Assembly (NCBI RefSeq): GCF_001559775.1
Contig: NZ_LOHX01000287.1
Coordinates: 756-64,755 of the forward strand
From: Streptobacillus felis
GTDB lineage: Bacteria; Fusobacteriota; Fusobacteriia; Fusobacteriales; Leptotrichiaceae
Length of the DNA stretch: 64,000 nucleotides
Direction of reading: 5' to 3'
The translations under genes and the position numbers were made by a program. This document shows, piece by piece, positions 12,301 to 20,212 of this stretch (its first letter is position 1; the number at the start of each line of letters is the position of its first letter). The notes below the pieces were generated by a model. That model was not told the origin of the DNA. It did not search any database and saw nothing but the letters and a program-made list of their open reading frames with translations.

Positions 12301-12866
12301 ATTTTGTAAGTATTTCTGCAGTTCCAACAATTGGAGTTAAGTATAAGTTCTTTGATGTTAACTTTGGATTAGGAGCAAATACAGTTCTAATTAATAATGA
12401 AAAAAATAAAGATACTTTAGTTTATTTAAACAATTCATTGAATGTTGGAATTAATCCTGTATTTAAAGTTACAGATGATTTATCAATTAGATATTTAAAT
12501 AAGGTTGGATATAAGGCGACACCTATGTTAAGTGAAACTATATCTAAAAATTCAGGTAATAAATATAAGATATCACATAATAGTCCATTTAGCGTGTTCT
12601 ATGAAACAGGTATTAAGTTAGAACATAAATATGTTGATTTCTTTACAAAAGCTAATATGGAATATAACTTATCTAGTTATGATATTTCAAGCCGTGATAA
12701 GAAGATAAGTAATGACTTCAAAGATGATTGGCGTATAAATGTTAAGACTGGATTTGAATTCAAACCAACAGAAAAAGTATATATAAACTTAGACTTTGAT
12801 GCAAATGTATATCAAAAATCATATGGTAAATATATATTCAAATTAGGAACAGGATATAACTGGTAG
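6378..12866 (+). CDS. S6-family (IgA-protease-like) autotransporter serine protease
   Basis: A 2162-residue type V secreted protein. The start at 6378 is preferred over the in-frame ATG at 6357 because GAAAGGA lies just before it and a clean signal peptide (MKYKQKLFLILFLTGSIGLS) begins there. The N-terminal chymotrypsin-like domain (about 20-290) carries all three catalytic residues: His93 in LTGVTHVGH, Asp144 in GRDYSLVRTNK, Ser246 in GDSGSPLFWW. A long Asn/Gly-rich beta-helix passenger (about 310-1850) follows. The last 280 residues form a beta-barrel ending in an aromatic residue (KLGTGYNW), as expected for outer-membrane insertion. Substrate cannot be predicted; IgA, mucin or other host proteins are possible by family. 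It lies between aspS and cas9 and has its own terminator. Confidence 0.9.
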   Translation: MKYKQKLFLILFLTGSIGLSNVGRHDIEWFTNYEDFAMNKGKYSIGKENVIVYRKDGTVSGKIEQPIPNFDGVVDPGYFALWGDSQILTGVTHVGHPDNFTFSKRHIRDDVELYSGYKLLSKDKKYEKFSENIGAYYRLNIGRDYSLVRTNKVAFDAHAHEAITQNDWNRIKDNDLLARIGGGVNVIAVDNKKEEWAVPYGHIAGGLNKVKSKWQTGNQGIDKVIYLMIEKTPKTPLDSGTKPGDSGSPLFWWDSVNKKWLIASSNTGGSNAGYTKSSQLLSNAPIFEKWKNLINDDEITGNNVFFENGVLRVGNQNRSFDDREERRIENNRITSHVITQDGTINEKMFKVKNQIFNSPNLSVNVIGNTDTGSARLEFKNNTTLKGNGNLLTAGLLVHKNAVLNYELNFRKNNIVRKIGEGKLVIKSTGNNGGDLNLGGGETVLENTGGYAAANIRLAQGAKLTINRADQLNGDNVIFGHRGGTLNVNGVNLGFRDIYHMDKDAKIANESTSKSTVTFNPSSGERVFLGSFKNNLDIKYNPGENNSIWSVRSKDTDIKGNFDIEKGSVKIEGDTVVHGYKNTVYEDEFEEAKFKAANIDIKNTSKLEINRAAKVETTINVKDNSVLEVNALGTVKDMPTPYDGARTEKEINDVVVKGIINFNSSATNNFKSNVENNNEARIEAEIKGNIKAVKEGSGLLHLKNNQNSSLNGNFEVNGGKIKASTEGTLGNTITKLNNHSILEVENNEDLDTLLDRIDKSSEGVLSLGQNINNISTKLNGYSSLFLGSSKNITIGDENTAINANINTLNLGGDNGTLTLKGLNNSTTVTKLNIGDGVNRGTVIVDRIGANNTNLDIDVKNGVNLIINHHDNNAKNIKLGYGSSLDQIYRFNLKDESEGVLYVDPNASLGENNRYTALGTAKGNEVRLYNYNGGNNNYHFSGEGKLNIDMVLDNKDLVVDGQYFEGGVVELKRNSDTYTGNITVMGNKNGENKGNITLVLGSEKPLGENNKLLVKDGGIVDLNSKNLTVKIDANNNQYGTIKNSQNPYSTLTINTDTTDLALNNKLVGNINLVKLGSSSLELTNEENEFNKDTKGDILVKEGKLNYYNSNAYRNTKIKIEDNTILNTRTEQVTSEITANGGKIKVDTPLTPAVGDKNTTFAKIVMQKNLVVDGAANDITKKVIYNDVALNGNNITFNNQFVSWANFTGDGNNKGEAEFNNSTYYLNGGNHKGLSNPNVSKIKLNDSEIRVRDYNNEVKDKNSDKLTNIEISGNSVIRNGIRNVDNGGGAKSDFNNPITIKEDATLTLSVNNQFGNDFTIDSKIKGEGKIKLEQTSSGTINITDNFKEFTGTMEAAAGSKDRQFKFNINAENEEDRVLGYKFIDGKYVNKSDKALGFKNIKDFTGEIHGNMGDILLIDKDAITTNGKILLSQDKNVIMRISEDSVMSNMNVEGVANGNSKIIKQGNFDLRVNDITTKNISTTDITEGTLTIAKDIFSKYGSSYNLSENTKLIADFANDGNINSNITGEGDFVQNGSKVSINSTLLKHTGNIELNSELDLKLLNMLDTNTVLNQNLVGNENGKLNVIDSLADLGGDTSELEINKDLSKFKGTINLVNANLALNIQDAVVDTKITGDMPVYNKNESELTLNNIEKFSGTVESRNGDIKLNVDEDIKVSKYVIGNGDIKINNTVDLNLSNKRFENNGDKSLVKLGDAKLSLSSNSIENIKKVSVDEGTLSLVDNKNGDKINGSLNIKENANVDFVDGTYINEVENAGNIVLDNKDLKINNYTSNGGKFDITLNEMNKKLLEIENTSGDVNASLNVGNSIINDIVDNHKKLNIAKVPNNINLVNIKDYDSVYELNLEKDADNIVKLYSLIKPDVLNNLYVFNELDLVNGINNELKYRNLIEANFVNYNKIDKNYLNMNNTEYKNKTATNGLEVNFETAHDVKNVKLSGGLNFNVLGSNLTTSIKGKDDVSSNFVSISAVPTIGVKYKFFDVNFGLGANTVLINNEKNKDTLVYLNNSLNVGINPVFKVTDDLSIRYLNKVGYKATPMLSETISKNSGNKYKISHNSPFSVFYETGIKLEHKYVDFFTKANMEYNLSSYDISSRDKKISNDFKDDWRINVKTGFEFKPTEKVYINLDFDANVYQKSYGKYIFKLGTGYNW

Positions 12867-12867
12867 A

Positions 12868-12893
12868 AAGGGAAGGAGAGATCCTTCCTTTTT
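12868..12893 (+). terminator. Terminator of the autotransporter gene
   Basis: GGAAGG-AGAGAT-CCTTCC followed by TTTTT, beginning 4 bases after the stop codon. Confidence 0.85.
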
Positions 12894-12932
12894 ACATATA
12901 AAAAAAGTTGTAATATTTTTTGATTTTAATTA

Positions 12933-12960
12933 TTGATTTTTATAAAAACCAGGGTATACT
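12933..12960 (+). promoter_or_regulatory. Promoter of the cas operon
   Basis: TTGATT (12933-12938), 16-base spacer, TATACT (12955-12960). It sits between the autotransporter terminator and cas9, about 30 bases upstream of the cas9 ATG. Confidence 0.65.
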
Positions 12961-12991
12961 TTTATTGCAAGAAATTCGGGAGGTGTAAAAA

Positions 12992-15900
12992 ATGAAATAT
13001 AATTTAGGACTAGATTTAGGAGTTGCATCAATTGGATGGGCAGTTACAAGAGTAAATGAAAGTGGTGAACCTTTAGAATTAATAGATGCAAACTCTGTTA
13101 TATTTAAACCTTTAGATAATGATAAAGGTAAATTATATAATGAAGAAAGAAGAAATAAAAGAGGAGCAAGAAGAATCTTAAGAAGAAAACAATATAGAAT
13201 AGAAAGAACTAAAACTCTTTTATTAGAAAAAGGTTTATTAAATGAAAATGAACTTAATAATATATATGAAGGAAAAATAGAAGATATATATAGTATAAGA
13301 ATAAAGGGATTAACAGAACAATTAAGTAAATATGAAATAGCAAGACTAATGATATTTTATTGTAAAAATAGAGGATTTAAATCTAATAGAAAAACTGATG
13401 AATTAGAACTTTTAGAAAGTTTAAAGAAAAAAGTTAGTGACAATGATTCAGATGAAAAGAAATTAAAACCTATAATTGCTAAAAATACAGAGCTAATTGA
13501 AAGTAAGGGTTTAACTCCAATTGAAATAATATATATGACAAGAGAAGAAGATAAAAGTATTTTAGGATTTAAGAATAAGGAAGGACACTATAAATTTGGA
13601 TTTAAGAGAAATCAAATTATAGATGAGGCTAGAAAGATACTTGAAAATCAAAAAATACTTAATAAAGATATAATAGATTCATATATTGAAATATTGTCAT
13701 CTCAAAGAGACTTTTCTGATGGGCCTGGAGGAGAAAGTAAATATAAGATAGATTATAGTAAACTTGCAGGTAAATGTAAGTATACTGGTGAAGTAAGAGC
13801 TGTTAAAGCTTCTCCATCTTACGAGATATTTATTATGCTTCAAAAATTAAATGATTTAAGATATTTAAATTTAGATTCTGAAAATAAAAGAGAGAAAAGA
13901 AGATTAAATTCTGAAGAAATTAAAAAAATATTCGATTTGGTATTTAATAAAGATAAAAAACTTACATTTTCATTGATTGAAGAAAATATTGAAGCAAAAA
14001 ATATAAGAATATTAGATGTTCCTCAACTTTCAAAAAATGACTATACAAAACTAAGAAAATCAACTTTTGGTGAAACAAGAAAAGAAGATATTACAGAGGA
14101 TGAAATTACTAATTTTAACGATAAACTTAATAAAGAAAGAATGAAACAGGAATTAGTAAAAAACAATCTTGCATCATATAAAAAATTAAAAAATGATTTC
14201 AAGAAAAATAATATATCAGGAGAAAGAATAGAAGAGTTAGGCGGAATAGACTTTTTAGATTTAGTTGCTGAAATATTAACTTATGCTAAAACTGACTCTA
14301 AAGTTGACTATTATGTAAATGAAGTAGATAGATATAGTATATTTAAAAATGCAAAAGATGTAGTAGAGGTTATGAAAGGGTTGCCCAATTATACAAAAAA
14401 TGGAAATTTATCTTTAAGTTTAGTAAAAAAACTAAATGAAAAAATGTTGGAAGGTCTAGATTATGAATCTTCATTATCTTCATTAAATTACTATATTAAT
14501 ACAAATACAGATTGGAAGAAATTCCCTACAGTATCTCAGATTGAAGATGTGTTAAATACAAAAGTTACTAATCCTAATGTAAAACATATATTAGTAATTT
14601 TAAGAAAATTATACAATACACTTTTATTTAAATATGGAAGACCTGAAAAGGTACATTTAGAGTTAGCTAGAGATTTTTCTAATGATTTTTCTACAAGAAA
14701 TTCTATTAAGAGAGAACAATTGGATAATAGAGTAAGAAAAGAAGTTGCTGCATTTGAAATGTATGGAGAAAATAGAGATATAGTTTTAGGTAAGGATAAA
14801 TTATCTCAAGAAGATTTTGTAAGAATTAAATTATGGGAAGAACAAAATAAGGTATGTATGTACTCAGGTAAACCTATAGAAAGACGTCAATTAATTAGTG
14901 CTGAAGTACAAGTAGATCACATACTACCTTATTCTAAGTCATATGATAATTCTTATTCAAATAAGGTTTTAGTTCTAAGTAAGGAAAATCAAGATAAAAA
15001 AGAAAGAACACCTTATCAATGGCTAAAGGGTACTTCAAAGTGGGATGAATTTAAAAGAAGAGTTGAATTAAATATTAATATCAGTAATAAGAAAAAAGAT
15101 AACCTATTATTTAGAGATGAAGTTGTAAAAGATGACTTTTTAGAAAGAGAATTACATGCTACAAGTTATTCATCAAGACTTGCTTTAAATATATTCCAAA
15201 GACTTATTCCTGTTAGTGAAGAGGATAAATATGATGAAAATGGAAATGAAAAGGTTAAATATATTTATAACAGAAATGTTGTAGCTTTTAATGGTAAGAT
15301 GACTTCAAAACTTAGAAGTTTATATGGTTTAAATAGACTTACTCATAATTTTGAATCTGGTAATTTGGAGATAAATAATAAGTTATATTATTTAAAAGAA
15401 TTCGAATTAGGTAAAGAAAGTATAAAAATTAATGCATATAATATAGAAACAGGATTTGAGATAAGCACTGAAACAAAGGTTGAAAAAAATAAGTCAGGGG
15501 AGTATAAGACTCTTAAAGATGAAATTTTACAAAAAGAATTAACGAAAAAGGTTAATTTAGAAAAATTATCTGAAACATTTAAAGATAAAGTTTTATTTGA
15601 TTTAAAAATAGTAGATTTTGAAAATCTAGAAAATCTTGATATAGAAATAAGTCAAGTAATATATAAAATGATAACTAATTTAAAAGAACAAGTATATAGA
15701 AAAAATAGGGATAATCATTTACACCATGCACTTGATGCATTCTTATTAAGTATAATGAATAAATCTATGCAAATAAAACTTACTAAATTTAATCAATTGA
15801 TTTCTAGTTTAAAAAATAGAGAAGATGAAATATTTATTGAAGAAAAAGGTGAATATGTAAGTTCAAAAGAATTTGCTGAAGAACTGAGTAAAGATAGAAT

Positions 15901-16774
15901 AATAGATCTTGATGGAAATGAAAAAGGAATAAAAGTAAATATAGAAGGTAAGGAATTTAAACTTGGGATAACAAAACCTTATGATAATTTCTTGAATGAT
16001 ATTAAATTTAAAATTTTTGATAAAAGAGAAAATCCTAAGTTACCTTATCATGTAGTTAAATCAAAAGTAAATGGAGCATTACACGCTGAAACAATATTAG
16101 GTGAAAGTAAAGGAGAAATAACTAAGAGAGTATCAGTATTTACATTAGATGAAAAGAAATTAGAAAAAATATTTGATAAAGATGGAAGTCAAAAAGAAAT
16201 ATATGAAACATTAGCTAAATGGATAAAAACTAAAAGCAAGGATTATCCAAAATTAAAAAATGGAAATATTATTAAAAAAGTTAAGTTAGTTGATGGTAAT
16301 AAAGATAAATTAATAAAATTAGGTGAAAAAAGATATGCAGAAATGGGACAAACTATAGTTAAAATACTAGTGTTTGAAAAAGAAGGAGAAAATGGTCTAA
16401 GATTTGCATCACTAGGAAGATATAACTATAACCAAATGAAGAAAGGTAATGATTTTGAAATACTGATCTGGAAGGGTCAGGGAGAAAAGAATTCTCATAT
16501 GGTTAAGTTTAGTAAACTAAATCAAAATGGATATAAGTTGATACAAGAATTAGTTTCAAATGAATGTATAGAGTTAGAATTAAATAATGGAGCAAAATCT
16601 GAATGTTTAGTTGTTGGGTTTACTTCAGGTAAATTTGAAGTTGCTAGTATTTTAGGGGATGACTTAGATTTAATGGATTCATCAATTATAAAAACAATAC
16701 TTAAACAATATCAGATAACAATATCAACTATTAAATCAATTAAGAAAGTAAATAGAAATATTTTAGGTGATTAA
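12992..16774 (+). CDS. cas9: CRISPR-associated endonuclease Cas9
   Basis: A 1260-residue RNA-guided double-strand DNA nuclease. RuvC-I begins at the N-terminus with catalytic Asp8 in YNLGLDLGVASIGWAV. The Arg-rich bridge helix is at about 52-80. RuvC-II Glu557 lies in VHLELARDFS, the HNH domain has His643 in QVDHILPYSK and the following Asn in SNKVLVL, and RuvC-III His912/Asp915 lie in NHLHHALDAFL. A C-terminal PAM-interacting region follows. All nuclease residues are present. The length is between the short II-C enzymes and the about 1370-residue II-A enzymes. The ATG follows GGGAGGTG. One base separates its stop from cas1. Confidence 0.97.
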   Translation: MKYNLGLDLGVASIGWAVTRVNESGEPLELIDANSVIFKPLDNDKGKLYNEERRNKRGARRILRRKQYRIERTKTLLLEKGLLNENELNNIYEGKIEDIYSIRIKGLTEQLSKYEIARLMIFYCKNRGFKSNRKTDELELLESLKKKVSDNDSDEKKLKPIIAKNTELIESKGLTPIEIIYMTREEDKSILGFKNKEGHYKFGFKRNQIIDEARKILENQKILNKDIIDSYIEILSSQRDFSDGPGGESKYKIDYSKLAGKCKYTGEVRAVKASPSYEIFIMLQKLNDLRYLNLDSENKREKRRLNSEEIKKIFDLVFNKDKKLTFSLIEENIEAKNIRILDVPQLSKNDYTKLRKSTFGETRKEDITEDEITNFNDKLNKERMKQELVKNNLASYKKLKNDFKKNNISGERIEELGGIDFLDLVAEILTYAKTDSKVDYYVNEVDRYSIFKNAKDVVEVMKGLPNYTKNGNLSLSLVKKLNEKMLEGLDYESSLSSLNYYINTNTDWKKFPTVSQIEDVLNTKVTNPNVKHILVILRKLYNTLLFKYGRPEKVHLELARDFSNDFSTRNSIKREQLDNRVRKEVAAFEMYGENRDIVLGKDKLSQEDFVRIKLWEEQNKVCMYSGKPIERRQLISAEVQVDHILPYSKSYDNSYSNKVLVLSKENQDKKERTPYQWLKGTSKWDEFKRRVELNINISNKKKDNLLFRDEVVKDDFLERELHATSYSSRLALNIFQRLIPVSEEDKYDENGNEKVKYIYNRNVVAFNGKMTSKLRSLYGLNRLTHNFESGNLEINNKLYYLKEFELGKESIKINAYNIETGFEISTETKVEKNKSGEYKTLKDEILQKELTKKVNLEKLSETFKDKVLFDLKIVDFENLENLDIEISQVIYKMITNLKEQVYRKNRDNHLHHALDAFLLSIMNKSMQIKLTKFNQLISSLKNREDEIFIEEKGEYVSSKEFAEELSKDRIIDLDGNEKGIKVNIEGKEFKLGITKPYDNFLNDIKFKIFDKRENPKLPYHVVKSKVNGALHAETILGESKGEITKRVSVFTLDEKKLEKIFDKDGSQKEIYETLAKWIKTKSKDYPKLKNGNIIKKVKLVDGNKDKLIKLGEKRYAEMGQTIVKILVFEKEGENGLRFASLGRYNYNQMKKGNDFEILIWKGQGEKNSHMVKFSKLNQNGYKLIQELVSNECIELELNNGAKSECLVVGFTSGKFEVASILGDDLDLMDSSIIKTILKQYQITISTIKSIKKVNRNILGD

Positions 16775-16775
16775 A

Positions 16776-17702
16776 ATGTCTTTTAGACAAGTACTGATTA
16801 CACAAAAATCATACATTCATTTTGAAAATGATAATTTAATAATAGAAAAGGATGAACAAAAATTATCAGTTCCTATAAATGATATAGCGATTATAGTATT
16901 CGAATCATTAGATAGTACAATTAGCTTAAGATTAATTTCAGAATTATCTTTAAAAAACATTACTATGCTTTTTTGTGACTATAAGCATATGCCTGTAGCA
17001 TATAGTTTACCTATTAATCAACATTATAGATTACCATATGTTCATAATTTACAAATGCAACAAACATCTAAATCGAATGAAATGATTTGGGAAAAATTAT
17101 TGAAAGCAAAGATAGGTAATTCTAGAAAAGTTATGGAAATTGAAAATGCTTCTAGTGATGTTATTGATTTAATGAAAAAATATGAAGAAGAAGTAGTTGG
17201 AAGTGATGAACAAAATAGAGAGGGAACAGCAGCAAAAGTTTTCTTTAATTATCTATATGGAACAGGATTTACAAGAAAAAATGAGAAAGATTCAATTAAT
17301 ATGGCTTTAGATTACGGTTATGGAGTATTTAGAAGTGCAATTACAAGAATATTATGTAGTTTTGGATTTACAACATATATAGGTGTTCATCATGATTCTA
17401 TGATGAATGCCTTCAATCTAACATATGATTTTATTGAGCCGTATAGACCTATTATAGATTATTATGTTTTTAATTATATGCATCATTTTGTTAATGATGA
17501 TGAACTTAGTATTAATACTAGAAAAGAATTGATTTCTTTATTAAATGCAACTGTAAAAGTTAATAAAAAAGAATATACTGTACTCTATTCTATGGAGTTA
17601 TTAGTTAAAAGTTATTTAGGATTTTTAGAAGAAGGTGATGAAAAACTGGCAATACCTGAAATAATAAAAATTGATTTTTATGATCTCTTTAAAGAGTTAT
17701 AA
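16776..17702 (+). CDS. cas1: CRISPR integrase Cas1 (type II)
   Basis: A 308-residue Cas1, the catalytic subunit of the Cas1-Cas2 spacer integrase. The N-terminal beta domain (1-75) begins MSFRQVLITQKS, as in type II Cas1. The helical domain carries the metal ligands: Glu in REGTAAKVFFNYL (about 150), His in YIGVHHDS (about 209) and the acidic pair in YDFIEPYRPIID (about 221-231). The ATG at 16776 is used because AGGTGA precedes it; an in-frame GTG at 16767 lies inside cas9. The gene follows the cas9 stop by a single base, so expression is coupled. Confidence 0.95.
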   Translation: MSFRQVLITQKSYIHFENDNLIIEKDEQKLSVPINDIAIIVFESLDSTISLRLISELSLKNITMLFCDYKHMPVAYSLPINQHYRLPYVHNLQMQQTSKSNEMIWEKLLKAKIGNSRKVMEIENASSDVIDLMKKYEEEVVGSDEQNREGTAAKVFFNYLYGTGFTRKNEKDSINMALDYGYGVFRSAITRILCSFGFTTYIGVHHDSMMNAFNLTYDFIEPYRPIIDYYVFNYMHHFVNDDELSINTRKELISLLNATVKVNKKEYTVLYSMELLVKSYLGFLEEGDEKLAIPEIIKIDFYDLFKEL

Positions 17703-17706
17703 AGAA

Positions 17707-18021
17707 ATGAGATTACTTGTTTATTTTGATTTGCCAGTTTTAACAAAATTTGAAAGAAAGCAAGCTCAAGATTTTAGAAAAAATTTATTATCTGAAGGAT
17801 TTATTATGATGCAATATTCTTGTTATTCAAGATTTTGTAGAAATGAAGCCGAAAGTTCTAAATATATAGGTAGAGTAAAAAAGTTAAGTGATAGATTATG
17901 TGGTGGTGAAGTTAGAATATTAAAGATTACCAATAGACAATATGAGAATATGATGGTATTATTGAAAGAACCAAAGGTAACAGAAATAAAAGTAAATAAA
18001 AATCCACTAGTATTTTTTTAA
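17707..18021 (+). CDS. cas2: CRISPR-associated protein Cas2
   Basis: A 104-residue ferredoxin-like Cas2, the dimeric bridge of the integration complex. It begins MRLLVYFDLPVLTKFERKQ, the usual first beta strand with the conserved Asp. The start at 17707 is 4 bases after the cas1 stop; a longer in-frame reading from 17671 would overlap cas1 and gives a poor N-terminus. The 3' end is odd: the stop codon lies within TAATGTGAAT, which is identical to the 3' part of the CRISPR repeat. Confidence 0.93.
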   Translation: MRLLVYFDLPVLTKFERKQAQDFRKNLLSEGFIMMQYSCYSRFCRNEAESSKYIGRVKKLSDRLCGGEVRILKITNRQYENMMVLLKEPKVTEIKVNKNPLVFF

Positions 18022-18060
18022 TGTGAATTTTTTGCTAATGGGTTACATTTTCAAATTTTA

Positions 18061-18113
18061 ACTGTGTCTTCTAGTAATGGAATTAATGTAATTTCATTGC
18101 TAGAGGATACAGT
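18061..18113 (+). ncRNA. 25-bp hairpin fused to the first CRISPR repeat
   Basis: Bases 18061-18085 pair without interruption with 18089-18113 around a 3-base ATG loop. Of the 25 pairs, 4 are G-U when read as plus-strand RNA and would be A-C mismatches on the other strand, so the fold belongs to the plus-strand (cas/crRNA) transcript. The right arm includes the first 8 bases of repeat 1 (GATACAGT). No U-tract follows, so it is not a standard terminator. It lies in the leader between cas2 and the array. Confidence 0.7.
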
Positions 18114-20184
18114 CTCTTAGTAAATTTGAATAATGTGAATGATTTAACAAAAAAGCTAGACAACTACATATGATACAGTCTCTTAGTAAATTTGAATAAT
18201 GTGAATGTACATTTAAGTTCCTATCCTCATCTAGTAAGATACAGTCTCTTAGTAAATTTGAATAATGTGAATGCTAGACCTTCACTAACATCTAACTTAA
18301 CTTGATACAGTCTCTTAGTAAATTTGAATAATGTGAATGTTATTTCTCTTAAAATATCACTATAATCAGATACAGTCTCTTAGTAAATTTGAATAATGTG
18401 AATGTAGTTACTGATACTTATGTTATAAGTGGAAGATACAGTCTCTTAGTAAATTTGAATAATGTGAATGTTTGACAAATAAAGATATAAAACAAATGAA
18501 GATACAGTCTCTTAGTAAATTTGAATAATGTGAATGAAAAAATTGAAACGATTGAGGAATTTTATTGATACAGTCTCTTAGTAAATTTGAATAATGTGAA
18601 TGTTCGGGTTCAATATCTTTTAAGTCCTCCCAGATACAGTCTCTTAGTAAATTTGAATAATGTGAATGCTTCAAATCCTAGTTTTTTAGCTAATATGTGA
18701 TACAGTCTCTTAGTAAATTTGAATAATGTGAATGCTTTTTACCTTTCTTTTCTTTTTCCTTTAAGATACAGTCTCTTAGTAAATTTGAATAATGTGAATG
18801 TTGTAATTATCCTTAATATTATTCCTAATGATACAGTCTCTTAGTAAATTTGAATAATGTGAATGTTTAAATATTTTTCATATTCTTTAGCGTATGATAC
18901 AGTCTCTTAGTAAATTTGAATAATGTGAATGTACATAAGTTAGTTGCTTGTGTACTTAAATGATACAGTCTCTTAGTAAATTTGAATAATGTGAATGTAA
19001 TTTAATTTCATTAAGATTATACTTAATGATACAGTCTCTTAGTAAATTTGAATAATGTGAATGATGAAAGAATATGGCAAAATCAAGAAAATAGATACAG
19101 TCTCTTAGTAAATTTGAATAATGTGAATGAAAAAGAGAACCTAAATGCTAGTATTTACAGATACAGTCTCTTAGTAAATTTGAATAATGTGAATGATATA
19201 GCTATTTATAACCCTAATGTTCCTGGATACAGTCTCTTAGTAAATTTGAATAATGTGAATGGCCTTTTTCTACAGCTCTTGAAATCAATAGGATACAGTC
19301 TCTTAGTAAATTTGAATAATGTGAATGAAATAATCAAAGATAGATATTGTCCTGAAAGATACAGTCTCTTAGTAAATTTGAATAATGTGAATGAAAAAAA
19401 GCTGTAGATATAGTATTTAAACTGATACAGTCTCTTAGTAAATTTGAATAATGTGAATGAGAGTAAGTATTTTTGTATCCCCCAATGTGATACAGTCTCT
19501 TAGTAAATTTGAATAATGTGAATGTTCCTTTAAATAATCTCTATAATATAACACGATACAGTCTCTTAGTAAATTTGAATAATGTGAATGTACTTTCTAA
19601 TGGTTACTGTGTTGATAATGGATACAGTCTCTTAGTAAATTTGAATAATGTGAATGTAATTTAGTCCCTAAATTCCAGTCATTGCTGATACAGTCTCTTA
19701 GTAAATTTGAATAATGTGAATGGATTGTGGTATACTATGATAAGGAAAATGAGATACAGTCTCTTAGTAAATTTGAATAATGTGAATGTAAAAATAAAGA
19801 ATAAACCTAGTAATATATGATACAGTCTCTTAGTAAATTTGAATAATGTGAATGCGACTTTTATATATTTCTATTCCATTAGGTGATACAGTCTCTTAGT
19901 AAATTTGAATAATGTGAATGTTGCAATACACAGCAAATCGAAAAGCTTATGATACAGTCTCTTAGTAAATTTGAATAATGTGAATGATTCATTTAAAAGG
20001 TGGGATGTCTCAAGATGATACAGTCTCTTAGTAAATTTGAATAATGTGAATGAAAACCTTTAGATTTATTTGTAGAAAAGTAGATACAGTCTCTTAGTAA
20101 ATTTGAATAATGTGAATGATTAGCTCCTTTGCTGTGCACCTTATCTAAGATACAGTCTCTTAGTAAATTTGAATAATGTGAATA
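18106..20184 (+). CRISPR. CRISPR array, 32 repeats, 31 spacers
   Basis: The 36-nt repeat starts GATACAGTCT and ends AATGTGAATG. I located 32 copies by their start positions, from 18106 to 20149, and saw no variation except the last base of the last repeat (G to A at 20184). 28 spacers are 30 nt and 3 are 29 nt (before repeats 5, 12 and 22). The tracrRNA anti-repeat is on the minus strand, so crRNAs are read from the plus strand and the leader is the cas2 side. The final repeat change fits the leader-distal end. The repeat has the same length and layout as the Campylobacter jejuni repeat (AGTC..CTT....TAAATTT core). No spacer match within the window was noticed. Confidence 0.98.
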
Positions 20185-20212
20185 TTTATATATATTTTTT
20201 TGGAGGAATTTT

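Noticed and set aside
18022-18060. Leader promoter for the CRISPR array
   Set aside because: TTGCTA with a poor -10 at the expected distance was considered, but the match is too weak to list; readthrough from the cas operon or promoters within repeats are alternatives.
18423-19407. Open frames of 83 and 119 codons inside the array with repeated HSHYSNLLRDCI or YSLLVNLNNVNE units
   Set aside because: They are translations of the CRISPR repeats; no ribosome binding sites and the periodicity is exactly the repeat-spacer unit.
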